From Hydractinia symbiolongicarpus (Eukaryota; Cnidaria; Hydrozoa; Anthoathecata; Hydractiniidae), in contig NC_079885.1 in assembly GCF_029227915.1 (NCBI RefSeq), positions 13,157,001 to 13,221,000 on the forward strand: 64,000 nucleotides of DNA. The letters run 5' to 3'. Position numbers and translations under genes: made by a program. Of this stretch, positions 1 to 11,090 are shown piece by piece. The notes under the pieces are model-generated. The model ran no database searches. It saw only the letters and a program-made list of their open reading frames with translations, and had not been told where the DNA came from. Numbering within the stretch: position 1 is the stretch's first letter; the number at the start of each line of letters is the position of its first letter.

Positions 1-2
1 AA

Positions 3-812
3 CAACAATTTGCTGCATGGCTTCTGCAACTTGGAAAAGGTGTTTTACCTGTTTGGGAGCAAGAACCTTTCCCAGGTGCAATTGAAGTACCATCCCAATG
101 TGTGATACAAAATGAATTTATTGTTGATACTTTGTTTAGGGATCTTTCACCAGAAATTATGGCATCATCTGTGGCATTAACACCCACAAATGATGATTCA
201 CTTATCATTAATGATAAGGTGTTGGCGCTGTTGCCTGGTGAAGAAAAGGTTTATTTTAGTGCAGACAATGTTGTGTGTGATGATGAGGAGGAACAAAATC
301 AATATCCGGTAGAATTTTTAAATAGTATCACACCTTCAGGTATGCCTCCTCATTGCCTTAAATTGAAAACTGGTGCCATTGTTATGTTATTAAGAAACAT
401 AAACATAAATAAAGGTTTATGTAATGGCACTCGCCTTATTGTACGATATCTTCACGACAACTGTGTTGATGCAGAAGTTCTCACTGGAAATGCTATTGGA
501 GACAGGGTACTTATTCCAAGGGTACAATTGGCACCTTCGGATACAGGTATGCCTTTTGTTTTACGTCACAGACAACTTTCACTGAGGTTGTCTTATGCTA
601 TGACAATAAACAAAGCACAAGGTCAAACCTTTGAAAAGGTTGGTGTATTGTTGCGCAGGCCATGTTTTTCTCATGGACAATTTTATGTTGCTTTTTCTAG
701 AGCAAGAGCATTTGATGATGTTAGAGTAAGTGTTGTTCCCTCATCCAAGCAAGGATTTTTTAATGGGAAATGTTATACTCAAAATATTGTTTACCATCAA
801 ATTCTTACATAA
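3..812 (+). pseudogene. Helitron Pif1-like helicase, C-terminal part (5' end outside window)
   Basis: The frame is open from base 3 to the TAA at 810-812, so the true start lies upstream of the window. The C-terminal third carries the helicase core signature TINKAQGQTF (motif V-like) and FYVAFSRARAF (motif VI). Upstream, MPPHCLKLKTGAIVMLLRN is characteristic of Helitron-encoded Pif1-family helicases. In this family the helicase is fused behind a Rep/HUH nuclease and drives rolling-circle transposition. Only the end of the protein is visible, with no stop or frameshift inside it. Typed as pseudogene because completeness cannot be judged; it could be the end of an intact copy. Family call is firm. 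Confidence 0.9.
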
Positions 813-2430
813 TTCATACAATAATGTAGTAGACAATGATGCAACTATTAAATGCTTAGCAGAAATTCAATATTTTGCACTTAATATCTTTCTGCCATGT
901 TGTACAAAGTGAAAAGAGGTTGACGTGTTAGAGTAATTATACTGACATGCCCTTTTGTGCAACATGAGAGTAGCGTGCACTGTAGATGGGGGTAGATGTT
1001 CCTATTCGGTGCACCCTTGCCTTGTAGATTTATAAGGCACATCAGAAAAAAATTATCAGGGTTTGGTAGGGTCTAAGGGTCAGATGGGGAGGTTTTTAAC
1101 AAAAAAAGTCTTGAGGAAGTAACGTTCTATTCACATTTAATAGTCAGGAAGTTCTGGGGAAAGTGCTACAGCCCTGAAAAAGCTGATGATACTACTCTTT
1201 CTTGCAGATATTTATTTGGCTTTTAAAATTTTCATCATGCCGAAAATATGTTGTGAATCCTAAAAGTACACTAAAGATGCATTTTTTCAAATGTTGTGTT
1301 AGACATGCATCTTTTTTTCTTTTAGGTTAAGTGCAAAGTCCTATGGCTTACCTTCACGTGGTACACTTCGTTAAATGATCAGTATATTAGGGGGAATAAT
1401 TAAAAGTTGATTCCAACATAAATTATTGGTTAAAAAATTATTGTGTGAGATAAGTCATTTCTAATCTACTCTTTTACATATGTTTTTGGTTATTGGGTTA
1501 TTGAAGTTTGAGTAGTGAAATTTTTTGTGCAGAATTTATATAAAATTTGTGACAACAAAGTTAACTTAAAGGCACCATTTTCTACAGTTTTCTAATAATT
1601 TCCTTTGTGCAGTAAAAGTTAGGATTTCACATTTCGCGAATAATTTTTACTGCAATTTGATGCAAAAATAATAATTAATGTTGCAATCATTTTTCAACTA
1701 AAAAAAATTATGGCCTGAAGACCTCCTTGAAAATTTTGTTTTTCACTGCCTGAAAGGTACTTAAATTCATATTTCTAAGGTTTAAGATATGGGGAAGACT
1801 CTTCATATTGTATAATCTTTATTTTTGAGTATAAGTTGTTTATATTTAGAAAAGTTTGTTATTTTCACCCAAAATTAATTTTAAACAACTGTAATTAATT
1901 TAAAAGAAAATTAGTTTAATCTGGCTGCATATACCTATAGAAAGTCCCAAACAATAAAAAATACTTAAAAATCTAATTAATTTGTTTTAAAAAATATTAC
2001 ACACAGTGCTTTTGATGCATTTTTGCAATTTTAGCATGTAATAAGGCTATTGTCTTATTATAGCTAAAAAGTTACAAAGGTTTCTTAAAACCCAAATAGG
2101 GTTAAGGTGTTTATTTCTAAAACTGAAATTGAAAGGGTAAAAAAAAAAACGCATTACTTTCCTTTATGTTTAAAAATATTGAATTCAACATTTCTTTTCA
2201 ATAATTCAGGCAACACTTACATTTACACAAATATTTTATGTCAAATAGTAGTTGCATTACATATGCTAATCATAAACTGAAAGCGAAGGCACATCTTCAA
2301 ACGGATTTCCACTTTTACGTCTTGTTGGTACTATTTATTCAGTACGTACATGTTGTAATTCCTATGTCATGGATAGTACTATGGCTACTAAACCACTATT
2401 ATGGTAACATTTACATTTATTGTTAATATT
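813..2430. other. AT-rich spacer after helicase
   Basis: No coding region is supported. A weak hairpin (TGCCTT / AAGGCA, near 1010-1045) lies after the helicase stop, but no convincing Helitron CTRR end was located. Bases 1320-1380 resemble 3766-3830 (see repeat entry). The rest is homopolymer-rich AT sequence. Confidence 0.5.
1320..1380 (+). repeat. Short dispersed repeat, partner at 3766-3830
   Basis: TTAGGTTAAGTGCAAAGTCC and the following GCTTACCTTC closely match TTAGGTTGAAGCGCAAAGCC with ACTTACCTTC at 3766-3830, same orientation. Both copies end in a run with TTAA/TTTAAG and GATCA. Two diverged copies of one family; no termini can be defined. Confidence 0.5.
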
Positions 2431-2451
2431 CTCTTTCAGTTATAAATAATA

Positions 2452-3172
2452 ATGGAAGAATGCTTATTATTAAGCACGCCTGAGGAGGAAATGCCAGGTA
2501 TTTGATAAGACCTTATTTATACAAACATATCATTTTGTTATAGCCTTATTATTATAGAGATCATTATTATTTAGAGTATAATAAAAGCCAGCACAAACAT
2601 TTCACACACTAGCACACCCATGGGCATATAAACAAACAGGAAGTACACATTTTTATTTTGATAAGTATTTGTTATTGTTAATAGTTTGTTTATTTTCTTT
2701 AGAAGTTGAGCAAGTTGAAAGGAAAGAGGGTATGTGTAATCCTTTTTTTTATAATATTTGCTAATAATAATGCGATTAAAAGTTCCCATTTTTGTTAAGA
2801 CTTTTTTTCTTTAGAAAGTACACCAGAATCAAGCAAGCACAGTATACTGTATTTTATTATTTTTTTCTTTTTAATATTTTTTTTCTCTGGTTACCATAAC
2901 AGAAACATTATTTTTTTCTAGACAATAAAGGAAAAGAATTAAAAACTTCAAAAGGTGCGAGTTGTTACATATTAATAGTGTTTATATCGGGTTTTTTTGT
3001 TATAATATAGATGTCCTTATTTTGTCTTTTTTTAGCCTTGACATATCCAGCGTATCTAAAATATAGAGATGCACATCCTGGCTCCCTGTCCAAAAATTCT
3101 TTTAATTGGTGGAAAGCACACGGGGGTCAGGATTTACCTAATTTTATGTGGAAGAAGGAAAACAATCGCTGA
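2452..3172 (+). CDS. Candidate small micro-exon gene (five exons)
   Basis: Exons 2452-2497, 2703-2729, 2815-2841, 2922-2954 and 3036-3172 join in one frame (270 nt, 89 codons plus TGA). Each intron has GT-AG ends and a pyrimidine-rich acceptor (TTTCTTTAG, TTTTTCTAG, TTTTTTTAG). Every junction is phase 1, so the 27-, 27- and 33-nt middle exons can each be skipped without breaking the frame. The ATG sits in AATAATGG, and another acceptor (CTCTTTCAG, 2431-2439) lies just upstream, implying a 5' UTR exon. The N-terminal part is Glu/Ser/Lys-rich and probably disordered. The last exon holds FNWWKAHGGQDLP, faintly like the WW..H..P pattern of hAT transposase C-termini, so it may be an exonised or degraded hAT end. 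Function unknown. Exon structure is inferred from sequence alone. Confidence 0.4.
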
Positions 3173-4860
3173 CGCAGAAAACACAGATCCAACGAAAACT
3201 TACTCCACACAATCAATACAACAATTGCAATTTTACATACAACAAATAATACAACATTTATTCTTACATTAATTTAAATTATTTATTTTCGTGTGTGTTT
3301 TGTTTTTTAGTCATTTGTTCGTTCTGTACATAGTTTATTTAACACGGTTATTTTCCTTCTTCTATTCACATTTTGGTGATCGTAAAGGTAATATTTAGCT
3401 TCCTGGGTCATAAATTTTTTTTTCCAAAGTAAATATCTCTGGAATTTCTGTGAATCAAATTGTCTTCTTTTCCAGTAAACCTGAAATTTTAGCCTGCTAA
3501 AGTTTATAGTCTGCTAAAGGTTATATATATATAAAGTTTGGTAATACCAGAGTTTGTCACATTGCTTGAACTTGAGTTTAATTCTGGATTTAGTAAACGT
3601 TTTTCTTATAAGAAACACCTTTGTGATCAAGTTATATGATTTATTTTTTTATCCTTACCTTTGTCATATCATATATTGTCTGACTTAAAAGGCCTTTTTT
3701 TAAGAATCGTGTTATTTTGATAATGTTTTGTAATTAAATTTAATTAAAACACTTCTCATTTTTTTAGGTTGAAGCGCAAAGCCCCATGACTTACCTTCCG
3801 CTTCTTTAAGTGGATCATTTTCTTTTTATGGAGATAATTCATGAACTAAAAGTCAGGGCATGTCACGCTATACCACTTCATTGCATTTATTGGTATTGGA
3901 TAGGGTACAGTGAGGTAATTCACTTTCTTCATTTTAATGTACATTCTTTATTTAAAAGACCATATATTGAAAACTAGAAACATAAAATAAAAATAGGCAC
4001 GCACTATAACCATGGTTTTAGCAGCTACTTAAGTTTATAAAGAACGAAATTATTTTTTTGTAACTTATCCTTATTCTGTTTCGCTTTTTTTATTTGTGGT
4101 ATCGCTTATAACTATAAATTCCAAGTAAACTTATCAACGTGTCATTCAATTTTTTAAACTGATTATAAATTTCTGAAAAATTTGCATCTTTGTGGATGCT
4201 TGCAAATTGGGCTGATCACATTATCATAAAAACTAGAGCACATTCTTTGTATGTGACGTCATCAAAACTCCTAAAACAACCTATATGTTTTCCTTTGTCT
4301 TCTGGCTAAGTAGATTTTTCCATTGTTACCCTGCCTGAGTGGATTTTTCCACGTGCCTTATCGACTAGTTAATTGTAGTACTCTTTCCTTTCATTCCACA
4401 TGTGCAGGTGATCATCACACTTCTATTAACTGCAGCTCTCAATAATTATTATTATCATATGGTTAGAGTTTTTCTCGCACTGTGATTGGCTAATTTACAC
4501 AAAATATATGCTATATTTTAAAGAATGAAAACTACAAAGTGCACGCACAATAATAAACTCGACCAGTTAAGTCTTAAAATTTAAATTCTAGAGGTTTCGC
4601 TCCTCTAAAGAATATGCTCATATAAAGGAACACAATTCTTCCTTTCTCCAAGGAGGTAATTGGCACAAAATTAAACAAACAGACAGAGAGAGTAGGACAG
4701 GACTTAGGGTACAAGGGTTTCGACTCATATTCCTGAACCAAGGTACCCAAAATGTCTAGCTGAATCACCTCAAAAGAGGTCTGCGAACAGTCTTCAGTAG
4801 GAACTAGAAGTTTCTTTCATCCATAACTTTTCATCTGTCCTACTCTGTACAATCTTGTGT
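3173..4860. other. AT-rich spacer
   Basis: No coding region is supported. The stretch around 4250-4375 contains TGACGTCATC and the pattern GAGTGGATTTTTCCACG. The latter recurs in inverse orientation at 63060-63090 and is annotated as a dispersed repeat there. Confidence 0.5.
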
Positions 4861-5145
4861 GACTGGGGTAAGAAGTGGAGTCGTCACTCTCCAAAGATAA
4901 GACCAGTGCAGTCAAATCCCCTTGCTGACATAATTTTTATTTTGTTTTTTGTTTTTTCCTTTTTGACTGGGGTAATAAGTGGAGTCGTCACTCTCCAAAG
5001 ATAGGACCTGGTACAGTCAAACCCCCTTGCTGGCGTAATTTTTTTTGTTTATCGCTTTTATCTCTCTCCAAAGACAAGACTACAAAAAAAAAAAAGAAAA
5101 AAAAGAAAAAAAAAATAGTCAAACCCCCTTGCTGACATAAGCCGA
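4861..5145 (-). repeat. Tandem repeat of about 107 bp, 2.5 copies
   Basis: The unit starts ACTGGGGTAAKAAGTGGAGT, runs through CGTCACTCTCCAAAGATA and ends CCCCTTGCTGRCRTAA. Copies begin near 4861 and 4968; a third, shortened copy (CTCTCCAAAGACAAGAC ... CCCCTTGCTGACATAA) ends near 5140. The array lies immediately downstream of the USP stop codon on the minus strand, so it may be the 3' region of that retroelement. Confidence 0.8.
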
Positions 5146-5167
5146 AAGTTGTGGTGCTGACTGCAAT

Positions 5168-6600
5168 TTACCTAACCTCTTCAAGGAAAAGGATGTAAGG
5201 TTGTACACCATTAAGCAAGCTTTGTTTGCAAGGGACCACTGCTCTGTCGTTGCAATGAAACCACTTACCATGCACTTGGTTATAAGCAACAGTAGTGTAA
5301 TGGCCATTGTTCAAATTTCCGGAGTGGTTAATTACAGTCCTTAAGTTGTAGTGCTTGCGACAAGAGACTTCACTGTCTACAGTGATAGGTATAGAAACGG
5401 TTCCCGGGTAAGATGTGACAGGAGAACAAACCTTAGACACAAGACCTTTGTTATAGGCAAAGCGCTTTAATTGCAGAACCAAAACTGCACTCTGCGACCT
5501 CTTTTTCAACTGTTGCAGTTTGGTAACTATTGCAGTAGTGACAGAAGTACGAGTTGACACCTGACAATTCTTCGCTCTCCAAAAAGTTATCTATTGAAGA
5601 TTGTACAGTCGATGTCAAGGGCAGTTGAAGAAATGGACTTACTTGCTCAGAGGTGCTAATATTATTGCAAGTGCTGCAAGTAGTGCAGATTTTCACACAA
5701 GTGTTGAATAATCTACCAAAGAAAGGAGAGGCTAAGGACAACTCTGGTATGAGATACTCAAGAATCTCTAGGGCATCTTGCTGAGAGAACGGATTAAAAG
5801 CAGCACCCCTTGCATTAGAAACATGGCCTTTTAATGCATTTAGAAATGAAGAAGTGTTCACTGGAACCTTGGAGGAGAATAGTTTGCGTAGAATACTTAC
5901 AAAACTTTTACCTATCGGCATATTGAAATCACTTGCAGAGATGGCTGTGGCGACTGCAGGTAACACATAAAAAAATTGCAAGATGGAATTGATGTAACAT
6001 GTGTTGCCCAAATTTAGCAAGCCGCTGTTGCTGCCTAGTGATTCTTGTGCAGGCAAGGTAGTGGAGCTCTTTGTTACTCCCTGGGGATTCGTGTTCTTAA
6101 AGCTAGTGGTCGAAGTTTCTTGTGACTTGGATGATATCTTTGAAACAGTTGGTATCAATTGAGCAGTATGCTGTGGATCCCTACCAGGATGAATCCAAGA
6201 CAAAGAATGTCGAGATAACCAGATGTAAAACGACGATCGCATAGATGACTCAGTAGGAGATTTCAGAGTGGAACGCACAGACATGTTAGAAAAGCTGAGG
6301 CGACGTAGGCAGATTCTAACTGTTTCGGAACAAAATCCTCTAGCTTCTACTTCAACAGCAAAGAAATGCACAGACCAATTGTTTAATCTCATGACGGAAC
6401 AAAGTGACGAGTATTTATCAACCTTAACTCCATGCCAAGTCTCCATGTTCTCTTCGCATGGGCAAGTTAATTCAAGGATAATTACAGTTTTGGTCATGGC
6501 AGAAGTTAAAAGTATGTCCGGACGAAGTTGCGTTACAGCAAGATAAGGCTATTAAGGTTGAATCTAAGTCTGACAATAATCTCCAATCAGAGGCCAATTG
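5168..6600 (-). pseudogene. R2-type endonuclease fused to USP deubiquitinase (retroelement C-terminal half)
   Basis: Reading leftward, the first module carries RPD at about 6515-6523, then ELTCP, then K...KY within KVDKY. This is the RPD-x(n)-E-x(n)-K..KY pattern of the PD-(D/E)XK restriction-like endonuclease of R2-type non-LTR retrotransposons. After a Ser/Thr-rich linker comes a USP (peptidase C19) domain: Cys box GLLNLGNTCYINSILQ (about 6020), four zinc-type cysteines (CTTCSTC and CHYC), LVLQLKRF, and His box NHSGNLNNGHY ending near CNDRAVV. The USP is split by a frameshift at about 5480-5500. A second frameshift precedes the RPD motif. The stop is at 5168-5170. USPs remove ubiquitin from proteins, and in an element this could protect the retroelement protein or target host factors (inference). 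Same strand as, and just downstream of, the RT fragment. Confidence 0.8.
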
Positions 6601-6604
6601 CTGG

Positions 6605-7425
6605 GACACTCTTATGGCTTACCAGTCGAAGCCTGCTCTACCAAACCGGTGGAAACCAAGTATTTTCTTGAACTCGAGTTGACTCTCTGCTGATTTTACT
6701 GTCTGATCTACCTTCCAGTGTTCAGCCTTTAAGTCTGGAGGAGAGTCTGAGACTAGAGGATCAGCCGAATCTCGGAGGAGAAGATGACCGCTGATCTTAG
6801 CAGATTTTAGTACAGAGGATAGACTTTTTAAAGGTAACGGGCATGGCGATGAAGTGGAATACAAACTTATGTTAGAAATAGAGTGATTGAGTCTCAGCCA
6901 CTTTCTTATGAAGAAAGAAAACTTTTGTTCTAGTGAAACAATACGAAATATCGGAACTTCGTAAATTAAAAAAGGCCATAGTATTCGGGGAATTAGAAGA
7001 TGATGCAAAAACCACATTTTGTGAATGCCTCTATGGGAAAACTTATCTATGAGTTTGACTTGCTCTACAGCGTTAACAATAGCCTGTTGGACAACAGCTG
7101 AATCTGACAATGTTGAATTTATCGTCTGGCCAAGAAACTTAACTGGGTTTGCGTGAATAGATGGGATTGGTTCTTGCAGGACACAAAAAGGAGACTGATC
7201 TAAAACCTTTCCATTAGCTATAACAATGCTTCATGATTTTGAAGGTCTAAAGCCCATTCCAGCCCAATGAAGGGCTGTTACACAACGATCCAACAAGTTT
7301 TGAGTTTGAGGGACACTTGAAGACATTAAAAATATGTCATCCATAAAGGCCTTAAGCGGAGGATGGTCTGAATCCCCAGGCGGAACACAACTTTTACCAA
7401 GAAACGAAAGTAATTTTTACTTATT
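6605..7425 (-). pseudogene. Reverse transcriptase C-terminal fragment (non-LTR-like)
   Basis: The minus strand encodes AFMDDIFLMSSS (F-x-DD box, the RT catalytic motif C) at about 7320-7355, then VKFLGQTI, a thumb-like segment. The 163-codon open stretch 6619-7110 follows and contains GIHKMWFLHHLLIPRILWP and SPCPLPLKSLSSVLKSAKIS. One in-frame stop lies at about 7230. The N-terminal RT motifs are absent, so the copy is 5'-truncated near 7425. It reads straight into the endonuclease-USP fragment at 5168-6600, so the two are probably one element, separated by frameshifts and about 20 codons. Confidence 0.7.
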
Positions 7426-7429
7426 TCTC

Positions 7430-8220
7430 AATTGTACAGTGCAAAAAGCTGATATTTTTTCTTTGATCGCCTAAAATAGCGTGAAAAAGCTGATATTTTG
7501 TTCCTGATTGGTTAATAACTCGAAAAGTTAGTGCTTTCTTGAAACACAAGAACTTGTTGGTAAATTTGTAATAACTTTCTCCTCATAAAAAAATTTTTTT
7601 TACGAAACAAACGAACAATCAACCATAAATATTCAGTTCAATTATTCAGTTGATATTTTGAGTTTAACTGTGACTTTAGGTTAGTAAGGTTATATATATA
7701 TAGCGCGTTGAAGGAGTTTTGTGTTTAATTGGAATGTAATTTGTATTGAGTCAACATAAATACATTACTCTAAAATTTATTTTAATTAAATTCATTGAGG
7801 CGTGACATAAATAATTCCTTTTGAAATAATTACCATCTCGCGCATAATTTATATTAAAAAATATTTTATGAATTAAAAGACATGATCATCATATATATTA
7901 TCTTGCAATTAATTATTTCGCTGTTGAACTTTAAAAACTGTGATCAATCACGGTTTTTGAAGTTCAAACAACAATCATCTGTTGAGTATATCGAATTACA
8001 GTGATTTATGCTCGGTTTATATGATAAAATAGTTATTGCACTTGTTCTCAAAAAATATCGTCAAATTTTTTTCGTTTTTATAGATCTCGTGTATTTCACT
8101 CGCCTCAAGGCTTGTGAAACATGTAAACAAGAACATAAAAGATATTTTTCTCGGCACTGTGCGATAACTACTACATATAACCTCTTCTCTGATCTGACGA
8201 GAACATTAATATTATGTAGA
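7430..8220. other. AT-rich spacer
   Basis: No supported gene. Short direct repeats of AAAAAGCTGATATTTT occur at about 7445 and 7485. The rest is AT-rich with no recognisable protein on either strand. Confidence 0.5.
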
Positions 8221-8224
8221 GTTT

Positions 8225-8415
8225 AAAATGCTAATGAAAAAATGTAAAGGATCATATGTTTTCGACGAAAGCCTAAAGAGATATCTGGTTTTAAAAATTT
8301 TGCTGACTTTAGCAAAGAGCTACAATGTTACCAAAAAAAAGTATAGATCTTGAAACGCTGATCAAGAAAATGTATAGGATCGTATACTTGTGACAAACGG
8401 TTGCAGAGATATTGG
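8225..8415 (+). repeat. Dispersed repeat, partner at 63195-63425
   Basis: Shared segments in the same order and orientation are GGTTTTAAAAATTTTGCT, GAAACGCTKATCAAGAAAAY, GTATAGGATCRT and GACAAACGGTTRCAGAGATA. Both copies sit in non-coding AT-rich sequence. No protein; probably a non-autonomous element. Confidence 0.7.
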
Positions 8416-8459
8416 GGTTTTATGATTGTTTCGGTATCACTTCTTCTTTTTTTGATGAT

Positions 8460-9196
8460 TTAGGACTTTCGCCATCGCTTTCAGAAACTGATGTTTTTTT
8501 TTGTGTCAGCAGATGTTTCTACACTTTTGAGTCTTATTCGCAGCTTTTTTGCTTTTCTCAATATTTTCCTTATCGTTGCTTGATTGCAAACTTGAATCAG
8601 CAAATTTTTCTATTGCTTCTTTTAATGCAATCTCAGTGTCGGTGAGCTCGAGAGGGTCTATCCCACTAGCCTTTTCCTCATCTTTTAAATTTTGTTGTAA
8701 AGTTTTTTTTTTCGGAAGATTGTATCTTACTCTTTCACAGATCTTTGATCTGCCTTGAAATTTACTTCGTCAACCGAGTTTATAAAATCTGCGATTTGTT
8801 TCCATGCATCTCCCCTTCTCACTATATTTTTTTTGTACATATACAGTTCGACTGTGAGAATTTCTCTTATAAAGTAGTTGTCGTGTTCTGTAGTCCATAG
8901 CATAGGTGTTCAAAAAATGACCTTTGGGGTGGGGCTAGAAAAAAACCTTGCTTATCCTGATCTATATTTAGAACTGTATCACCAGGAAGTCAAATCATGT
9001 CCCCTTTCAAAAATGTTGGAGACAAGCAAGATTAGATATTAAATAGTTTCCCACAAGCACACAAGACTATTTTGAATACAAATACATAACCAAAGAAGAG
9101 AAAAACTGTTCAAAAAGTGATCAAGTGCAGTGACCAAGATTTAAAAAATACTTACATTCCTTTTTCCTGTGAGCTTTTATCTACTACTTCAGACAT
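8460..9196 (-). pseudogene. SANT/Myb-like DNA-binding protein of a transposon type, decayed
   Basis: A candidate first exon 9156-9196 (ATG ... GGAAT then GTAAGT donor) encodes about 13 residues. The main block from about 8905 down to 8470 encodes LWTTEHDNYFIREIL, DAWKQIADFIN, then DQRSV, a trihelix/SANT-like fold. A coiled-coil segment with DEEKASGIDPLELTDTEIAL follows. A stop after DQRSVKE, a frameshift, and a stop just upstream of the SANT segment show decay. Proteins of this SANT-plus-coiled-coil type recur many times in cnidarian genomes and are thought to be transposon accessory genes (family knowledge). The exon link is inference. Confidence 0.55.
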
Positions 9197-9309
9197 TTTA
9201 ACTCTAAACAAGAACAGCCGACCACAAGTTTTTAGAACGCGAACTAAGTTTTATCGGGGTTACCCTGATCTGCGCAGGCGCATTAAGATTTTTCTGACTG
9301 CTCTCTGTC

Positions 9310-9615
9310 ATAGATATACCCTGTTATTGTTTCGTAAGGTGCCTTTTAACTTTGTTGCGACGGCATATTAATTTTTTGGCTATAAAAGTGATTAATTCCA
9401 ACAGATCTGTAAATCTTACATAATAGGGTTACGTGCCACAAAAAAAGACTGGAGCTATTTTGAAACATTTTAACGAGGAAGAAGGTCGAAGTGGTGGTCA
9501 AGCCGCAAAAGAAATAAATATATGAAAAGCAATTCTGGAGTCACATGAACAATTGGGAAGTTCTCATACAAATCTTTCAGGTATATAAGTTCAACTTGTA
9601 AAAATCCCTTGAAAC
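9310..9615 (+). repeat. Solo copy of the inverted-repeat element arm
   Basis: AACTTTGTTGCGACGGCATA, TTGGCTATAAAAGTGATTAAT, then GGAGCTA...GAAACATTTTAACGA, and TTCAACTTGTAAAAATCCCT match, in order and orientation, the right arm of the inverted-repeat element at 35885-36195, and inversely its left arm at 33392-33680. Three copies of one non-autonomous DNA element family therefore occur in the window. Confidence 0.8.
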
Positions 9616-9754
9616 CCTTTAATGTTCTTTGGATAAATATTTTAAATTTTTACTCATAATTTTAAAGTGAGGTTATTTAAGAACAAAAGAGGGTTTTAAT
9701 AAAAACGAGAGAGAAAAAAATATTAATACTCGAAAACATATTCTAAATTTATAC

Positions 9755-10194
9755 CTAATTTTTGTGTATTGCTCTTCACTTTATCTTTCATTTCTGTACT
9801 GTTAATACATGACATGACTGAAACAAGATTCTTGTAAACTAACCTGTATGAGACAAAGAGAGCATGTAATGAAGAAAACATTGAAAAGTGGCAAGGGATG
9901 ACCATATCAACTTTTCAGTTTATTCAAACACCGTTAACACAACAGTAAATAATTTGTAAATTATATTTTTTAACTTTGCCAGTTTGCTTAAAATTAATTT
10001 TTAAACATTGACAACTATTACCAACAATATTTAATAGCAACATACTTAAATTTAAGTTGCATTTTTCCAAAGCTTACTACATCGCCCTCATGTAGTGCTG
10101 TAGATATTTGTGTAGGAATCTTTCCACCATTTACCTGTACACCAACTTTAGAAGTGTCTGTAATTGTAACATCGGATGGCATTAACAGGTCATC
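9755..10194 (-). CDS. NBN: Nibrin (MRN complex subunit), two internal exons
   Basis: Exon 10046-10194 (149 nt, acceptor TATTCCAG, donor AA|GTATGT) encodes the end of an FHA domain: TITDTSKVGVQVNGGKIP, then LHEGDVVSFGKMQLKF. Exon 9755-9843 (89 nt, acceptor CTCATACAG, donor TTAG|GTATAA) continues in phase with LVYKNLVSVMSCINSTEMKD and QKLG. The order, the FHA-end to Cys-containing linker transition, and the residue pattern match nibrin at its FHA-BRCT junction. Nibrin binds phosphoproteins through FHA/BRCT and recruits MRE11-RAD50 to DNA breaks in the nucleus. The intron between the two exons is 202 bp. Upstream FHA and downstream BRCT exons were not found, so neighbouring introns must be long; Polinton 1 may sit in the upstream intron (inference). 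This is the only clear host gene. Confidence 0.75.
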
Positions 10195-10199
10195 CTGGA

Positions 10200-11090
10200 A
10201 TATAAATAACCAATAAAGCATTATGTGATTCTGTCAATAAATTCTTTAAACTAGGCCACAACCCTGCTGGGAATGCTAATGTTATTTGTAACAAGGGTGG
10301 TCTTGAGCATGATAACTACGTTTTTTAAGAGCAAACTATAAGCTTTCTGCCATAAATTCTTGTCTAAAATTTAGGACCAGCAAAGTTATTAACATTCATT
10401 ATTAACAAGGTGTAGCTAGTCACAATCATGAATCCTCTCCTCTATCCGCGAAATGTTTATTTATAGTAGCACACTAAGGCATTTTTTTTGTAGGAAGCTT
10501 ATGCAAGTAAAGCGAGTTAAACTATGGACCCTGCGTTTTTACTTTATTATCTTATCACATTTGTTACTACTAGGTAATGGTATTAAGAGCTACAAAGGCT
10601 CTTATACACAGCTCCATTTTTTTACCAAAAATTGTTCGATTAGGCTACCCTACCAAGATTTTTACCTGAGTTTTTGGAAATCAGGAAATGTTATCTCTAT
10701 ACTAATACGTCTTGTGTGTGTGTGGGCGCGCATGGTGAGGGCAAGGACAAAAAATTACCAGTCACTTTCTTACGGATCATGCATGCGTCCCCTAAAGGGT
10801 GGCGTTACGTTAATATTTTACCATAATAGTTAGAGAGTTACTTCATAGAAATCACATATAAGTTATAACTATATAAGCGCCACAATGTATGATATAAATA
10901 TATATACCATATGACAAAATACCTATATAGGAATATATATGCAACATATAAATTAACGGGCTTAGATATTCAAAAAGTACACAGACTGTTAAATGAAGTT
11001 TCTAGCATTACGAAACGGAAGATGTGTTTACAAAAAAATGGCTGGTCTTTTAGAGTATTTTCTACTCTACATAATTAGCACGTTGAAAGA
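10200..11090. other. Spacer, possibly NBN intron
   Basis: An open stretch on the plus strand (10453-10833, 126 codons) has no recognisable domain and unconvincing composition. No further NBN exon could be recognised on the minus strand. Confidence 0.4.

Noticed and set aside
1000-1050. Helitron 3' terminus (hairpin plus CTRR)
   Set aside because: Only a weak 6-bp stem and no convincing CTRR-T end at the right distance.
10453-10833. 126-codon plus-strand open frame
   Set aside because: No recognisable domain, low-complexity hydrophobic composition, and it lies in likely intron or spacer sequence.
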